From: JBCDHN01 sp964351855
Lineage (GTDB): Bacteria; Verrucomicrobiota; Verrucomicrobiia; Verrucomicrobiales; DEV007
Direction of reading: 5' to 3'
NCBI GenBank assembly: GCA_964351855.1
Contig: CAYGQD010000070.1
Span: 1 to 30,759, forward strand
Length of the DNA: 30,759 nucleotides
The notes beneath the pieces were generated by a model. The model saw only the letters and a program-made list of their open reading frames with translations, did no database searches and was not told the DNA's origin. This document shows, in pieces, positions 16,492 through 23,544 of the stretch. A program made the position numbers and the translations under genes. Positions within the stretch are counted from its first letter, which is position 1. The number at the start of each line of letters is the position of its first letter.

Positions 16492-17777
16492 GGGAGATCA
16501 ATAATGAGCACGTGCTGAAACAGCAATTGGAGCGACAGGCCAAGCACCAAGCCGCCTATCGCAATCCTTCGGACCGCTCGAAGATTTGGCGCTAATAACC
16601 AACCAACACCGCCAACAAAAAGCACCGTCGCAAGCCAAAAGGGGACGAATCGAAGATTCAGAATCAACAAATATCCCAGCATGGCGGCAACGACCGTCGC
16701 AGAGCGCCAATCCAGTTTCTGCTGAGCCGAATTCGAGGACCGTCGGCCGAATCCGAGGATCAAACTCCCGATTCCCAAGACCAAAACGCCGCCCCCAATC
16801 GCCGGAATGATCGGCACATTGGGGCCTACCTGACGTTGCCCGTCCACTTGAAGACTGGCAAGTTGCCGGTCAGCTTCCTCAATCGCAGCCAGAAGTTCCG
16901 GTCCGCGCAGACAGATCGGCTCAACCGACTTCTCCGCATAGCGCTTTTGAAGCCACTCTGAATTCATCGCATCTTCCAGAATATCTGCTAGTTTCTCGAT
17001 CCGGGCGGAGGGAGTTCCCAGGGGAGCCCACCAAAATTGGGTGGTTCCCGTCACCAAATCCACGCCGACCTCTTTTCCCGTTGGCGTTCCCGCGAGTTGG
17101 GGATGGCGTTTCGGCCCCAAGTAGGCGATCGCTTTCAGACCGTTGGGTCGGCCTTCGGTTCGCCGGAACTGCAAATATTCGGAAACAGAAAAGATCGAGA
17201 GATCGATATGTCCTCCGACGAGCTTCTCGAACCGATCGGCTCCACCTTGGAGAGCAACCATGCGAAAGCGGGCATTTTCCTTTTTCTCCTGCAATTGGAG
17301 CCCAACGAAATGGCTGGGGGCACCGAGGTTCATGCCGAATTTGATCTCATCCGGTGCCTGGACCGCATCTTCAAGAATTTGATCCACCGAGGCCCACTTC
17401 CCACTCGGCCCCACACAAAGCACCGTGTGGGATGATCCTGTGGCGGCAACAGGAATAAACGCCTCTGGTCCGTAATCGTGGCCCGTGTATTTGGCGGTGA
17501 GGAGCCCATCATGCAGATTCAGGATGGTGTAACCGTCAGGACGCGCATTTTTTGCCCGTCGGCTACCAATCGTTCCCCCCGCTCCCGGGACATTGATGAT
17601 GGCAAAAGGCTGCGGAGAAAGTTCGTCTCGCCGAACGGCTTCTTGGACGATTCTCGCGAGGGTATCGCTTGCACCTCCGGGACCAAAGGGCACAATGACC
17701 TTGATGGGTTTGCGCGGGAATTCGTCCAAGGATTCCGAAAAGCCCGGTGCCATGAAACCACTCCAAAAAATTGCCAT
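16488..17777 (-). CDS. TctC-TctB fusion: solute-binding domain joined to small membrane subunit
   Basis: A 429-residue protein from the ATG at 17777. Residues about 20-310 are a TctC/Bug-type periplasmic binding domain, with 'VPFGPGGASD' (29-38), 'VPGAGGTIGS' (63-72) and 'PDGYTIL' (80-86). From about 320 to the end lie four hydrophobic helices resembling TctB, starting 'VGPNVPIIPAIGGG' and followed by 'KLDWRSATVVAAMLGYLLIL'. TctC and TctB are normally separate proteins encoded next to each other. The usual first TctB helix appears absent, so the periplasmic domain enters the membrane at the place where TctB would already be outside. The start is uncertain. The ATG at 17777 has an AAGGGG site 7 bases upstream but gives a short signal sequence without basic residues. 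An in-frame ATG at 17858 gives a more basic leader (VIKTRF, CARARG) but overlaps the divergent gene's start by 35 bases. It is coupled to tctA by ATGA. Confidence 0.85.
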   Translation of the reverse strand: MAIFWSGFMAPGFSESLDEFPRKPIKVIVPFGPGGASDTLARIVQEAVRRDELSPQPFAIINVPGAGGTIGSRRAKNARPDGYTILNLHDGLLTAKYTGHDYGPEAFIPVAATGSSHTVLCVGPSGKWASVDQILEDAVQAPDEIKFGMNLGAPSHFVGLQLQEKKENARFRMVALQGGADRFEKLVGGHIDLSIFSVSEYLQFRRTEGRPNGLKAIAYLGPKRHPQLAGTPTGKEVGVDLVTGTTQFWWAPLGTPSARIEKLADILEDAMNSEWLQKRYAEKSVEPICLRGPELLAAIEEADRQLASLQVDGQRQVGPNVPIIPAIGGGVLVLGIGSLILGFGRRSSNSAQQKLDWRSATVVAAMLGYLLILNLRFVPFWLATVLFVGGVGWLLAPNLRAVRRIAIGGLVLGLSLQLLFQHVLIIDLP

Positions 17778-17784
17778 CGCAAAT

Positions 17785-17790
17785 CCCCTT
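17785..17790 (-). promoter_or_regulatory. Ribosome binding site supporting the TctC-TctB start at 17777
   Basis: On the minus strand AAGGGG lies 7 bases before the ATG at 17777. The alternative ATG at 17858 has only AGGA two bases away, which is too close. This favours the shorter protein, although the signal-peptide argument favours the longer one. Confidence 0.5.
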
Positions 17791-17814
17791 GCACGTGCAC
17801 ACGTTAGGGTGTGT
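17790..17814. repeat. Palindrome and short inverted repeat in the divergent gap
   Basis: TGCACGTGCA (17790-17799) is a perfect 10-base palindrome. It is followed by CACAC-gttagg-GTGTG (stem arms 17798-17802 and 17809-17813). Both sit in the 46-base gap between the divergent starts at 17777 (minus) and 17824 (plus). Position and symmetry suit an operator for a dimeric regulator, or a small 5'-UTR hairpin. No regulator gene is nearby, so this is only a candidate. Confidence 0.35.
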
Positions 17815-17823
17815 AGGTAGGTT

Positions 17824-19215
17824 ATGAAGCGTGTCTTTATCACGTTAGGAATTCTCATTGTCCTGCTCGCAGTAGCGGGATGGTTGGCGGTGTCGCTATC
17901 GGTTGGCCGATTCGCGGACTCTGACTATTTGGTGAGGGAGATTGAATCGACCTTCAATTGCCGGGCTCAGATAACAGAAGTCAAGCTGAATGCTTACGGA
18001 GCGCCTGCCAGGATGGAATTGTTGGGGGTCGCTTTTGGTCCTCGGGATGAAACGGTTGAGAAAGGCATTCTTCCCAGTGAGCGGCAACCCATGGCCGGAG
18101 ACGTGAGCATCGACTACGTGATGTTGGAATTGGATCGAATGCCGCTCTTTCAGCGAAAGCTGGTGGTGACGAATCTTCAGGTGGAGCGGCCCACGGTTGA
18201 TTTGCGCATTTTTGAAGATGGAACGAACTCCATCGATACCCTGCTCCAACCCGCTCCCAAAGGGTCTAAAAAACCCGCTGCGGAAGCTGCCGAGCCGAAA
18301 AACGACGAAGAGAAAAGCGGAACTCGGCAGTTCGTCGCTTCTGACATTCCGATTTCCGCGATCGCAGAACGGATGACGATCGATGATCTGACGGTAATGG
18401 CGACGGTTGATCGCTCGAAAACTACGGTCCAACTCCACCGTGGCGTGGTGATTCTTCGCGACATTGACCTCGATCCCAATTCCTTGGCGGAGCACAATTC
18501 CGCCAAATTGGAGTTTTCCGCTTGGCTGGGAATCGACAGTTTTGAGCACAACCTTCGCTATCTGGATCTCTCCCTGGAAGGGAACGGGGACGTTCAACCT
18601 TTCAATGTGGAGAACGCCCAACTGGATCCCAGCCTTTCCGCATCCGTGACGGTCAAGCGGGATTCCTGGATCGATGCTCTTCCCTTGCTGGATGAGATGG
18701 AGGATTTGATCAAGCAGTTGGAGAACTATGGCGTGGATTTGGAAGGCGTCCGGCTTCGCGGCGACTTTTCGGAAGACACAACCGCCAGTTTTAATGCGAA
18801 TCGCGAGGAACTAAAGATGACGACGGACTTCATGGTCCCGATCGACGAGAATTTCATCATTTTGGAGGAAGGAAGCTGGGTGAACGCAGGCAAGAATGAT
18901 CATGAGTTCTACGTTACGTTTTTGGGTTCAGAGCGATTGACCCGCAAAATCGAGTCTGAAGTCACCAAGTTTCTTGAAAAAAACGTTGGTGAACTGGCCG
19001 CGATTCCCGCACGCGAGGCGCTGATGAGTTCCGTGAAGCGAAAGGAGTTCCTCGTTTTGCGCTTCAAATCGAGTGGGGATGTCGGAAACCCCAATGTCAC
19101 GGCAGTCACTCCGTTCGGAGATATTGCCGACATTCTGAACAACCCGAAGTCCGACACGATGAAAACGCTGGAAGATACGGCGAAATCGCTGTTGGATAGC
19201 CTGCTCGGCAAATAA
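17824..19215 (+). CDS. AsmA-like inner-membrane-anchored protein
   Basis: A 463-residue protein with one N-terminal membrane anchor (about 4-26, after MKR). A beta-rich periplasmic body follows, as in AsmA/DUF748 proteins: 'ITEVKLNAYGAPARMELLGV' near 50-70 and 'VVTNLQVERPTVDLRIFEDG' near 117-136. A Lys/Ala/Glu-rich low-complexity linker lies near 146-170, and amphipathic beta-strand stretches follow. AsmA relatives are envelope proteins linked to lipid transport or outer-membrane homeostasis; full-length members are longer, so this is a small version. Its start lies 46 bases from the divergent transporter start. No clear Shine-Dalgarno precedes the ATG (AGGTAGGTT is upstream). The sulfatase downstream has its own strong ribosome binding site 55 bases later and may be cotranscribed. 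The family call is moderate and the function is inferred. Confidence 0.65.
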   Translation: MKRVFITLGILIVLLAVAGWLAVSLSVGRFADSDYLVREIESTFNCRAQITEVKLNAYGAPARMELLGVAFGPRDETVEKGILPSERQPMAGDVSIDYVMLELDRMPLFQRKLVVTNLQVERPTVDLRIFEDGTNSIDTLLQPAPKGSKKPAAEAAEPKNDEEKSGTRQFVASDIPISAIAERMTIDDLTVMATVDRSKTTVQLHRGVVILRDIDLDPNSLAEHNSAKLEFSAWLGIDSFEHNLRYLDLSLEGNGDVQPFNVENAQLDPSLSASVTVKRDSWIDALPLLDEMEDLIKQLENYGVDLEGVRLRGDFSEDTTASFNANREELKMTTDFMVPIDENFIILEEGSWVNAGKNDHEFYVTFLGSERLTRKIESEVTKFLEKNVGELAAIPAREALMSSVKRKEFLVLRFKSSGDVGNPNVTAVTPFGDIADILNNPKSDTMKTLEDTAKSLLDSLLGK

Positions 19216-19269
19216 CCGGCTTTCGCTAGGTTTTTACCGGACGGGCCGCATCGTTGACAAACCGGCGAC

Positions 19270-19274
19270 GGAGG
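19270..19274 (+). promoter_or_regulatory. Strong Shine-Dalgarno deciding a GTG start
   Basis: GGAGG lies 7 bases before the GTG at 19282 and 16 bases before the in-frame ATG at 19291. The spacing favours GTG as the start of the downstream sulfatase. This is one of the few consensus ribosome binding sites in the window. Confidence 0.75.
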
Positions 19275-19281
19275 CGAATCG

Positions 19282-20874
19282 GTGAGACTCATGAGATTCC
19301 ACGTTTTCTGCGCTTCACTCGCTCTCGCTGCTTCCATTTCGGCCCAAGAGCGGCCCAATATCCTTTTCTGCATCGCGGACGATGCCAGTTGGGCACACTT
19401 TGGTGCTTATGGCTGTAATTGGGTCAATACTCCAGGGTTTGATCGAATCGCCCGCGAAGGGCTGCTATTCACTCGCGCCTATACTCCGAATGCGAAGTGC
19501 GCACCCTCGCGCGCGGCAATTCTCACGGGCCGCAACAGCTGGCAACTGAAAGAAGCGGCCAATCACATGAACAACTTTCCGGCGGAATTTCTCGGATTCA
19601 TCGAGGCTCTTTCCTCCGCCGACTATTTCGTGGGGAATACCGGGAAAGGCTGGGCTCCTGGATTGGCAATCGATGCGGAAGGTGTGGAGAGGCAACTCAC
19701 CGGCCCCGATTTCGAAACCTTCCGGTCTGATCCTCCCGCGAAATCGATGTCCTCGCTCGACTACGCCACCAACTTTGTTGCCTTTCTCAACTCCAAGCCG
19801 GAAGACCAGCCATTCTGCTTCTGGTACGGTGCAACCGAGCCGCATCGCGCCTACGAATACGGTGCCTCTATCGCCAAAGGAGGAAAGTCGATCGACCAAA
19901 TCGACGGGGTTCCTTCGATGTGGCCTGACAACGAAACAGTGCGCACGGATATGTTGGACTACGGTTTTGAAATCGAGCATTTCGACCGGCATTTGGCGCG
20001 GATGATCGACAGCCTGGAAGAGCGCGGTTTGTTAGAAAACACCCTGATTGTCGTGACTTCCGACAACGGAATGCCATTCCCCCGCATTAAAGGTCAAGAG
20101 TACGAATACTCGAACCACATGCCCTTGGCGATCATGTGGCCGAAAGGAATCAAGAATCCTGGCCGAACCGTGACGGACTATGTCAGCTTTATCGATTTCG
20201 CCCCGACCTTCCTCGAAGTTGCCGGTCTGCAACAGGCTCAAACCGGAATGGCGCGGATCACGGGACGGACCTTGACCGACCTCTTCGATGCCACCGAATC
20301 CGGCCAAATCGATCCGACTCGCGATCATGTCCTCATCGGAAAAGAACGTCACGATGTGGGTCGCCCCAATAATCAGGGGTATCCCATCCGCGGTATTTTC
20401 AAGGATGGGTGGCTGTTTCTCCACAACTACGAGCCCAGCCGCTGGCCGGCGGGAAATCCGGAAACCGGCTATCTGAATACCGATGGGAGTCCGACCAAGT
20501 CCTTCATCCTGGATTTGCGTCGATCCGGAGAGAACCAGGAGTTCTGGCAGCAGAACTTTGGCAAGCGACCAGAGTTCGAACTCTACAACGTGGAAAAAGA
20601 CCCACATTGCGTCACCAATCTGGCCGAGAACCCGGAATTTGCCACCCAACTGGCTGACCTACGGGAAACGATGGTTTCAGGACTCGAGGAACAAGACGAT
20701 CCTCGAATTCAGGGCAAAGGATACATTTTCGAACAATACGGCTTCGCATGGGACGAGGTCTGGCTGAACTTCTACGAGCGACTGGCGAATGGTGAGGAGA
20801 TCAAAACAGGCTGGGTATTGCCGACCGATTTCGATCGCGATTTACTTGAAGCGCGGGCACCGCTGGTCCCCTGA
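19282..20874 (+). CDS. Secreted sulfatase, sulfamidase-like branch
   Basis: A 530-residue S1 sulfatase starting at GTG 19282, chosen for the GGAGG 7 bases upstream. The signal peptide covers residues 1 to about 21 (ending ASISAQ). The metal-binding Asp pair is at 33-34 (IADDAS), the formylglycine motif is CAPSR with C73, and 'VVTSDNGMPFPR' supplies the second metal and active-site segment. The C-terminal half has 'GKERHDVGRPNNQGYPIRGI' and 'NYEPSRWPAGNPETGY', features I associate with the heparan N-sulfatase-like (S1_8) branch. It should remove O- or N-linked sulfate from a glycan outside the cytoplasm. It needs a formylglycine-generating enzyme encoded elsewhere. It follows the AsmA-like gene by 66 bases. 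The gap to the convergent downstream gene (20875-20984) shows no convincing terminator. Confidence 0.92.
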   Translation: MRLMRFHVFCASLALAASISAQERPNILFCIADDASWAHFGAYGCNWVNTPGFDRIAREGLLFTRAYTPNAKCAPSRAAILTGRNSWQLKEAANHMNNFPAEFLGFIEALSSADYFVGNTGKGWAPGLAIDAEGVERQLTGPDFETFRSDPPAKSMSSLDYATNFVAFLNSKPEDQPFCFWYGATEPHRAYEYGASIAKGGKSIDQIDGVPSMWPDNETVRTDMLDYGFEIEHFDRHLARMIDSLEERGLLENTLIVVTSDNGMPFPRIKGQEYEYSNHMPLAIMWPKGIKNPGRTVTDYVSFIDFAPTFLEVAGLQQAQTGMARITGRTLTDLFDATESGQIDPTRDHVLIGKERHDVGRPNNQGYPIRGIFKDGWLFLHNYEPSRWPAGNPETGYLNTDGSPTKSFILDLRRSGENQEFWQQNFGKRPEFELYNVEKDPHCVTNLAENPEFATQLADLRETMVSGLEEQDDPRIQGKGYIFEQYGFAWDEVWLNFYERLANGEEIKTGWVLPTDFDRDLLEARAPLVP

Positions 20875-20984
20875 GCCCGGGTCTAGTGTATCGTCCCGAA
20901 AATGCCTGTAGATGGAGCCCGCTCCACTCCTTGAAGTCAGGAAAAATGACTCGCGAATCTGCTCACGTTCCCCTTGACGATGTA

Positions 20985-21938
20985 CTAGATCTCAAACGAG
21001 TCCGCCGCGATGTAGGCATCGATCACGGCCTCTTCTCCCTCGGCCCCATTTTTGGAGTTTCCATGCTCCATTCCCAGCACGCCTTGGTAGCCTTTCTCGT
21101 AAACGTGTTGGAAGATGTTTCGATAGTTGATTTCTCCGGTTCCCGGTTCTTTCCGTCCGGGATTGTCGCCAATCTGGAGATAAGCGATCTCATCCCAACA
21201 ACGGTCGAGGTTCGGAATGATATTTCCCTCGGTGATCTGTTGATGGTAGATGTCGAACAGGATCTTGCAGGAGGGGCTGTCAACGGCTTTGCAAATGGCG
21301 TAGGCCTGGTCTGAATACCGGAGAAATGTTCCGCCGTGGTTTGCCTGCCAGTTGAGCGGTTCCAGAACCATTACCAGATCGTGCGGTTCCAGAATATCCG
21401 TGCAACGCCGCAGTAGCTCAATGACGTTGGCCGTTTGATACCCTTCGCTCAGGCGTGGTCCGCCGTATTGGTTCCAAGTCTTGGACTCATCCGCAACCTG
21501 TTGATCGACGGATCCTGGCACGACCGTAAACCACTTCGCATTGACTCGTTTCGCGACCTCCACCGCCTTGCGGATTTCCGCGAGGACGCCTTCCCAGGTC
21601 GGCTCATCCTTCACCGCGAATGTCGGGCGATCAAAGCTGCCGTAGGCGACAAATACACCCATCGTCATCCCCAGCCGATCCAGGGTAGCGCCGACTTGCT
21701 CCTGAAGATCGGGCGAATACTTTCCGAGTCCGTTGTCTTCCCAAGCCGTAAAGCCTTGGTCAGCGGAGAACTTAATCTGATCAAGCACGTCGTCACCGGC
21801 GGAGTGACGAAACATGCGCGGATGCGGCGCGTAGTTCAGCTTGAAACGGTGCTTCCCGCTTTGAGCAATCGCGATTTCGGTCGCGGCACCAGCTGCCACG
21901 ATCACCGAACTTCCCGCTATAAAATGACGTCGTTTCAT
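20985..21938 (-). CDS. Tat-exported hydroxypyruvate-isomerase-like TIM barrel protein
   Basis: A 317-residue protein from the ATG at 21938, selected because GAGG lies 8 bases upstream; the open frame reaches 11 codons further. The N terminus MKRRHFIAGSS plus a hydrophobic stretch to about residue 26 is a twin-arginine signal. The rest is a xylose-isomerase-like TIM barrel. Likely metal ligands are E193 (LEPLNW), D229 (FDIYH), Q255 (LQIGD) and E291 (MEHGN). 'NPGRKEPGTGEINY' (259-272) is a hallmark of hydroxypyruvate isomerase (Hyi) relatives. The classical enzyme is cytoplasmic, so a Tat-exported version probably isomerises or epimerises a sugar or keto-sugar in the periplasm. It lies 43 bases after the DUF1080 gene on the same strand, which suggests one pathway. 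Confidence 0.88.
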   Translation of the reverse strand: MKRRHFIAGSSVIVAAGAATEIAIAQSGKHRFKLNYAPHPRMFRHSAGDDVLDQIKFSADQGFTAWEDNGLGKYSPDLQEQVGATLDRLGMTMGVFVAYGSFDRPTFAVKDEPTWEGVLAEIRKAVEVAKRVNAKWFTVVPGSVDQQVADESKTWNQYGGPRLSEGYQTANVIELLRRCTDILEPHDLVMVLEPLNWQANHGGTFLRYSDQAYAICKAVDSPSCKILFDIYHQQITEGNIIPNLDRCWDEIAYLQIGDNPGRKEPGTGEINYRNIFQHVYEKGYQGVLGMEHGNSKNGAEGEEAVIDAYIAADSFEI

Positions 21939-21946
21939 GATTTTAT

Positions 21947-21950
21947 CCTC
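21947..21950 (-). promoter_or_regulatory. Shine-Dalgarno deciding the isomerase-like start
   Basis: On the minus strand GAGG is followed by 8 bases and then the ATG at 21938. This supports beginning the protein at the twin-arginine leader (MKRRHF) rather than 11 codons further upstream. Confidence 0.7.
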
Positions 21951-21981
21951 ATGTTCGCTCCGTTGTCTCACCGAGGACGAT

Positions 21982-22731
21982 CTAATCGTTCAGTTCTTTG
22001 ATCTGCAGATTCCGCCAGCGCACTTCGAACGGCCCGGTCCCCTTTTTGATTCCATGAACCTGGAGCCCAATGACTCCCTTATTGTGTTCCTTGTAGATTT
22101 CTTCGTGGGTCAAATCCGCGACCATGTTGCCATTCACCCACGTCTGGATCTGAGGGCCTTTCGCGACGACGCGGATCTTATTCCAAGCGTTATTCTTCAT
22201 GTAGTCATGAGCTCCGACGAACGCGATTCCTTCTGACAAGACCGACACACCGCCGTCCGGTTTGATCATCCAGGTTCCGGCGGGGATACTGGGCTCAGAG
22301 GATAGCCACCCTAACCCGGTCGCCTCTCCATAAATCCAAGCCGCCTGACCCGGGCTGGATTCGAGCTCAACCTGCGGCCCGTAAACCCGGCCACCGTAAC
22401 CCACTTTCTTCCCTTTATCGTCCACCTCTTTCAGCTTCGAGCGAATCTGCACTCCAGAGTTGAGTTCGTCATCGACCTTGACTTCAAACTCCAACTCAAA
22501 GTCGCCAAACTCTTTCTTGGTGCACAAAAACGTGTTCCCACTGCCTTCCGCAGTTTTGCCCACAATCGCACCATCCTCGACCCGATACGTTGCAAAGCCG
22601 CTCTTGATTTCCCATTCCGTCCCAATGGTTTTCCCGTCGAACAAGGAAACCCATTCATCTTCAGCCAAACTGATTCCAGCGGTCGCGATAACCGCCATCC
22701 CAACAACAAACGAGAGGTTTTTCTGAGTCAT
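21982..22731 (-). CDS. DUF1080 (3-keto-disaccharide hydrolase family) secreted protein
   Basis: A 249-residue protein with a Sec signal peptide (residues 1 to about 23, ending ISLAED) and a single concanavalin-like jelly-roll domain. DUF1080 markers are 'WVSLFDGKTI' at 27-36, then EFGDFELEFEVKV and NSGVQIRS, then 'NNAWNKIRVVAKGPQIQTWVNG' in the second half, and a closing 'GPFEVRWRNLQIKEL'. The family is named for hydrolysis of 3-keto-glycosides and is abundant in Verrucomicrobiota and Planctomycetota. It is the first gene of a two-gene unit with the Tat-exported TIM-barrel protein. Together they could cleave and rearrange oxidised sugars in the periplasm. The oxidoreductase that would make the 3-keto sugar is not in this window. 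The 168-base divergent gap (22732-22899) must hold its promoter, but I see no clear consensus there. Confidence 0.9.
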   Translation of the reverse strand: MTQKNLSFVVGMAVIATAGISLAEDEWVSLFDGKTIGTEWEIKSGFATYRVEDGAIVGKTAEGSGNTFLCTKKEFGDFELEFEVKVDDELNSGVQIRSKLKEVDDKGKKVGYGGRVYGPQVELESSPGQAAWIYGEATGLGWLSSEPSIPAGTWMIKPDGGVSVLSEGIAFVGAHDYMKNNAWNKIRVVAKGPQIQTWVNGNMVADLTHEEIYKEHNKGVIGLQVHGIKKGTGPFEVRWRNLQIKELND

Positions 22732-22899
22732 GGTGGGGACTCTGGCGACTTCATGCCGGGAGTAAAGTCAAAAGCGAACCTCGCAACCGTTCCGAACCGC
22801 ATTTTCCCCCGACCGGACTTCGGAAACAGCTTCTCGAAGAAACCCTAACCAATCACCGAAAATCAGAAACTGAAAGTTGCGCGCTTTCCGGGTGTTCGT

Positions 22900-23418
22900 A
22901 TGCTCAAACCAATTATGAAAAAAACCTCTGTCCTTTTGATTTCTACTCTGGCGATCTTCTTCACGCCAGGATTTGCCGAAGACGCCAAGAAACCGGCTAT
23001 GGCCCACGGCTCCAAAGATGCCGCAGCAGCCCCTCCCGGGCCGATGATCACACCTTCGCCGGAAAATGCCAAATGCTACATCGTTACACCGAAAGATGGG
23101 GAAACGGTCAAAGGCGAATTCACCGTCGTGTTCGGACTGAAGGGAATGGGCGTAGCCCCAGCCGGGATTCACTTGGAAGCCAGTCCTACCGGCCACCATC
23201 ACCTTCTCATCGATAAGGACGTGAAAGACCTCCTTGCTCTGAATATCCCGCTGCCAAAAGACGAGCAACACGTTCACTTTGGCGGTGGCCAAACCGAGAC
23301 CACGATGACGCTTCCTCCCGGGAAGCATACCCTCCAACTCATCCTCGGAAATTGGAGCCATATTCCTCACGATCCTCCGCTTTATTCCGAGAAGATCACG
23401 ATCACAGTGGCCGAATAG
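22900..23418 (+). CDS. DUF4399 domain protein with signal peptide
   Basis: A 172-residue exported protein. The ATG at 22900 or the one at 22915 (MKKTSVLLIS) could start it; neither has a good Shine-Dalgarno, and the signal peptide (ending TPGFAED) works with both. An Ala/Pro-rich linker (about 33-52) leads to one DUF4399 domain: 'CYIVTPKDGETVKGEFTVVF' (59-78), then 'GMGVAPAGIH' and the histidine cluster GHHHLLID (98-105), then LPPGKHTLQLILG. The function of the family is not established; the His cluster could bind a metal, but that is conjecture. It is a single-gene unit, with a 168-base gap upstream and its own strong terminator 30 bases downstream. Confidence 0.88.
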   Translation: MLKPIMKKTSVLLISTLAIFFTPGFAEDAKKPAMAHGSKDAAAAPPGPMITPSPENAKCYIVTPKDGETVKGEFTVVFGLKGMGVAPAGIHLEASPTGHHHLLIDKDVKDLLALNIPLPKDEQHVHFGGGQTETTMTLPPGKHTLQLILGNWSHIPHDPPLYSEKITITVAE

Positions 23419-23448
23419 AGTTCGACCAATGCGAACGCATTTCTTTCA

Positions 23449-23478
23449 AACGCCCGATCTCGCGATCGGGCGTTTTTT
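23449..23478 (+). terminator. Rho-independent terminator after the DUF4399 gene
   Basis: CGCCCGATC (23451-23459), loop TCGC, then GATCGGGCG (23464-23472) form a perfect 9-bp GC-rich stem. Flanking AA/TT extend it to 11 bp, and a run of six T (23473-23478) follows. It is 30 bases after the stop at 23418 and is the clearest terminator in the window. Confidence 0.93.
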
Positions 23479-23544
23479 GTGCTCTAAATCCTCCGCAAAA
23501 TCAGACTGGCGGGAACGGGTAAGCTCGCTATGGAATCAGGTTGC

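Noticed and set aside
17896..18621. Long open frame (241 codons) on the minus strand inside the AsmA-like gene
   Set aside because: It is fully antisense to a gene with a signal anchor and coherent domain pattern. Its translation is rich in His and Arg without recognisable motifs.
20032..20649. 205-codon minus-strand frame inside the second sulfatase
   Set aside because: It is antisense to conserved sulfatase motifs, with no ribosome binding site and no motif of its own.
20875..20984. Possible hairpin TGGAG-CCCG-CTCCA between convergent genes
   Set aside because: The stem is only five pairs and no T-run follows on either strand, so I do not call it a terminator.
22768..23370. 200-codon minus-strand frame opposite the DUF4399 gene
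   Set aside because: It covers the DUF4399 domain in antisense. The plus-strand product has a signal peptide, known domain and terminator, so this is a shadow.
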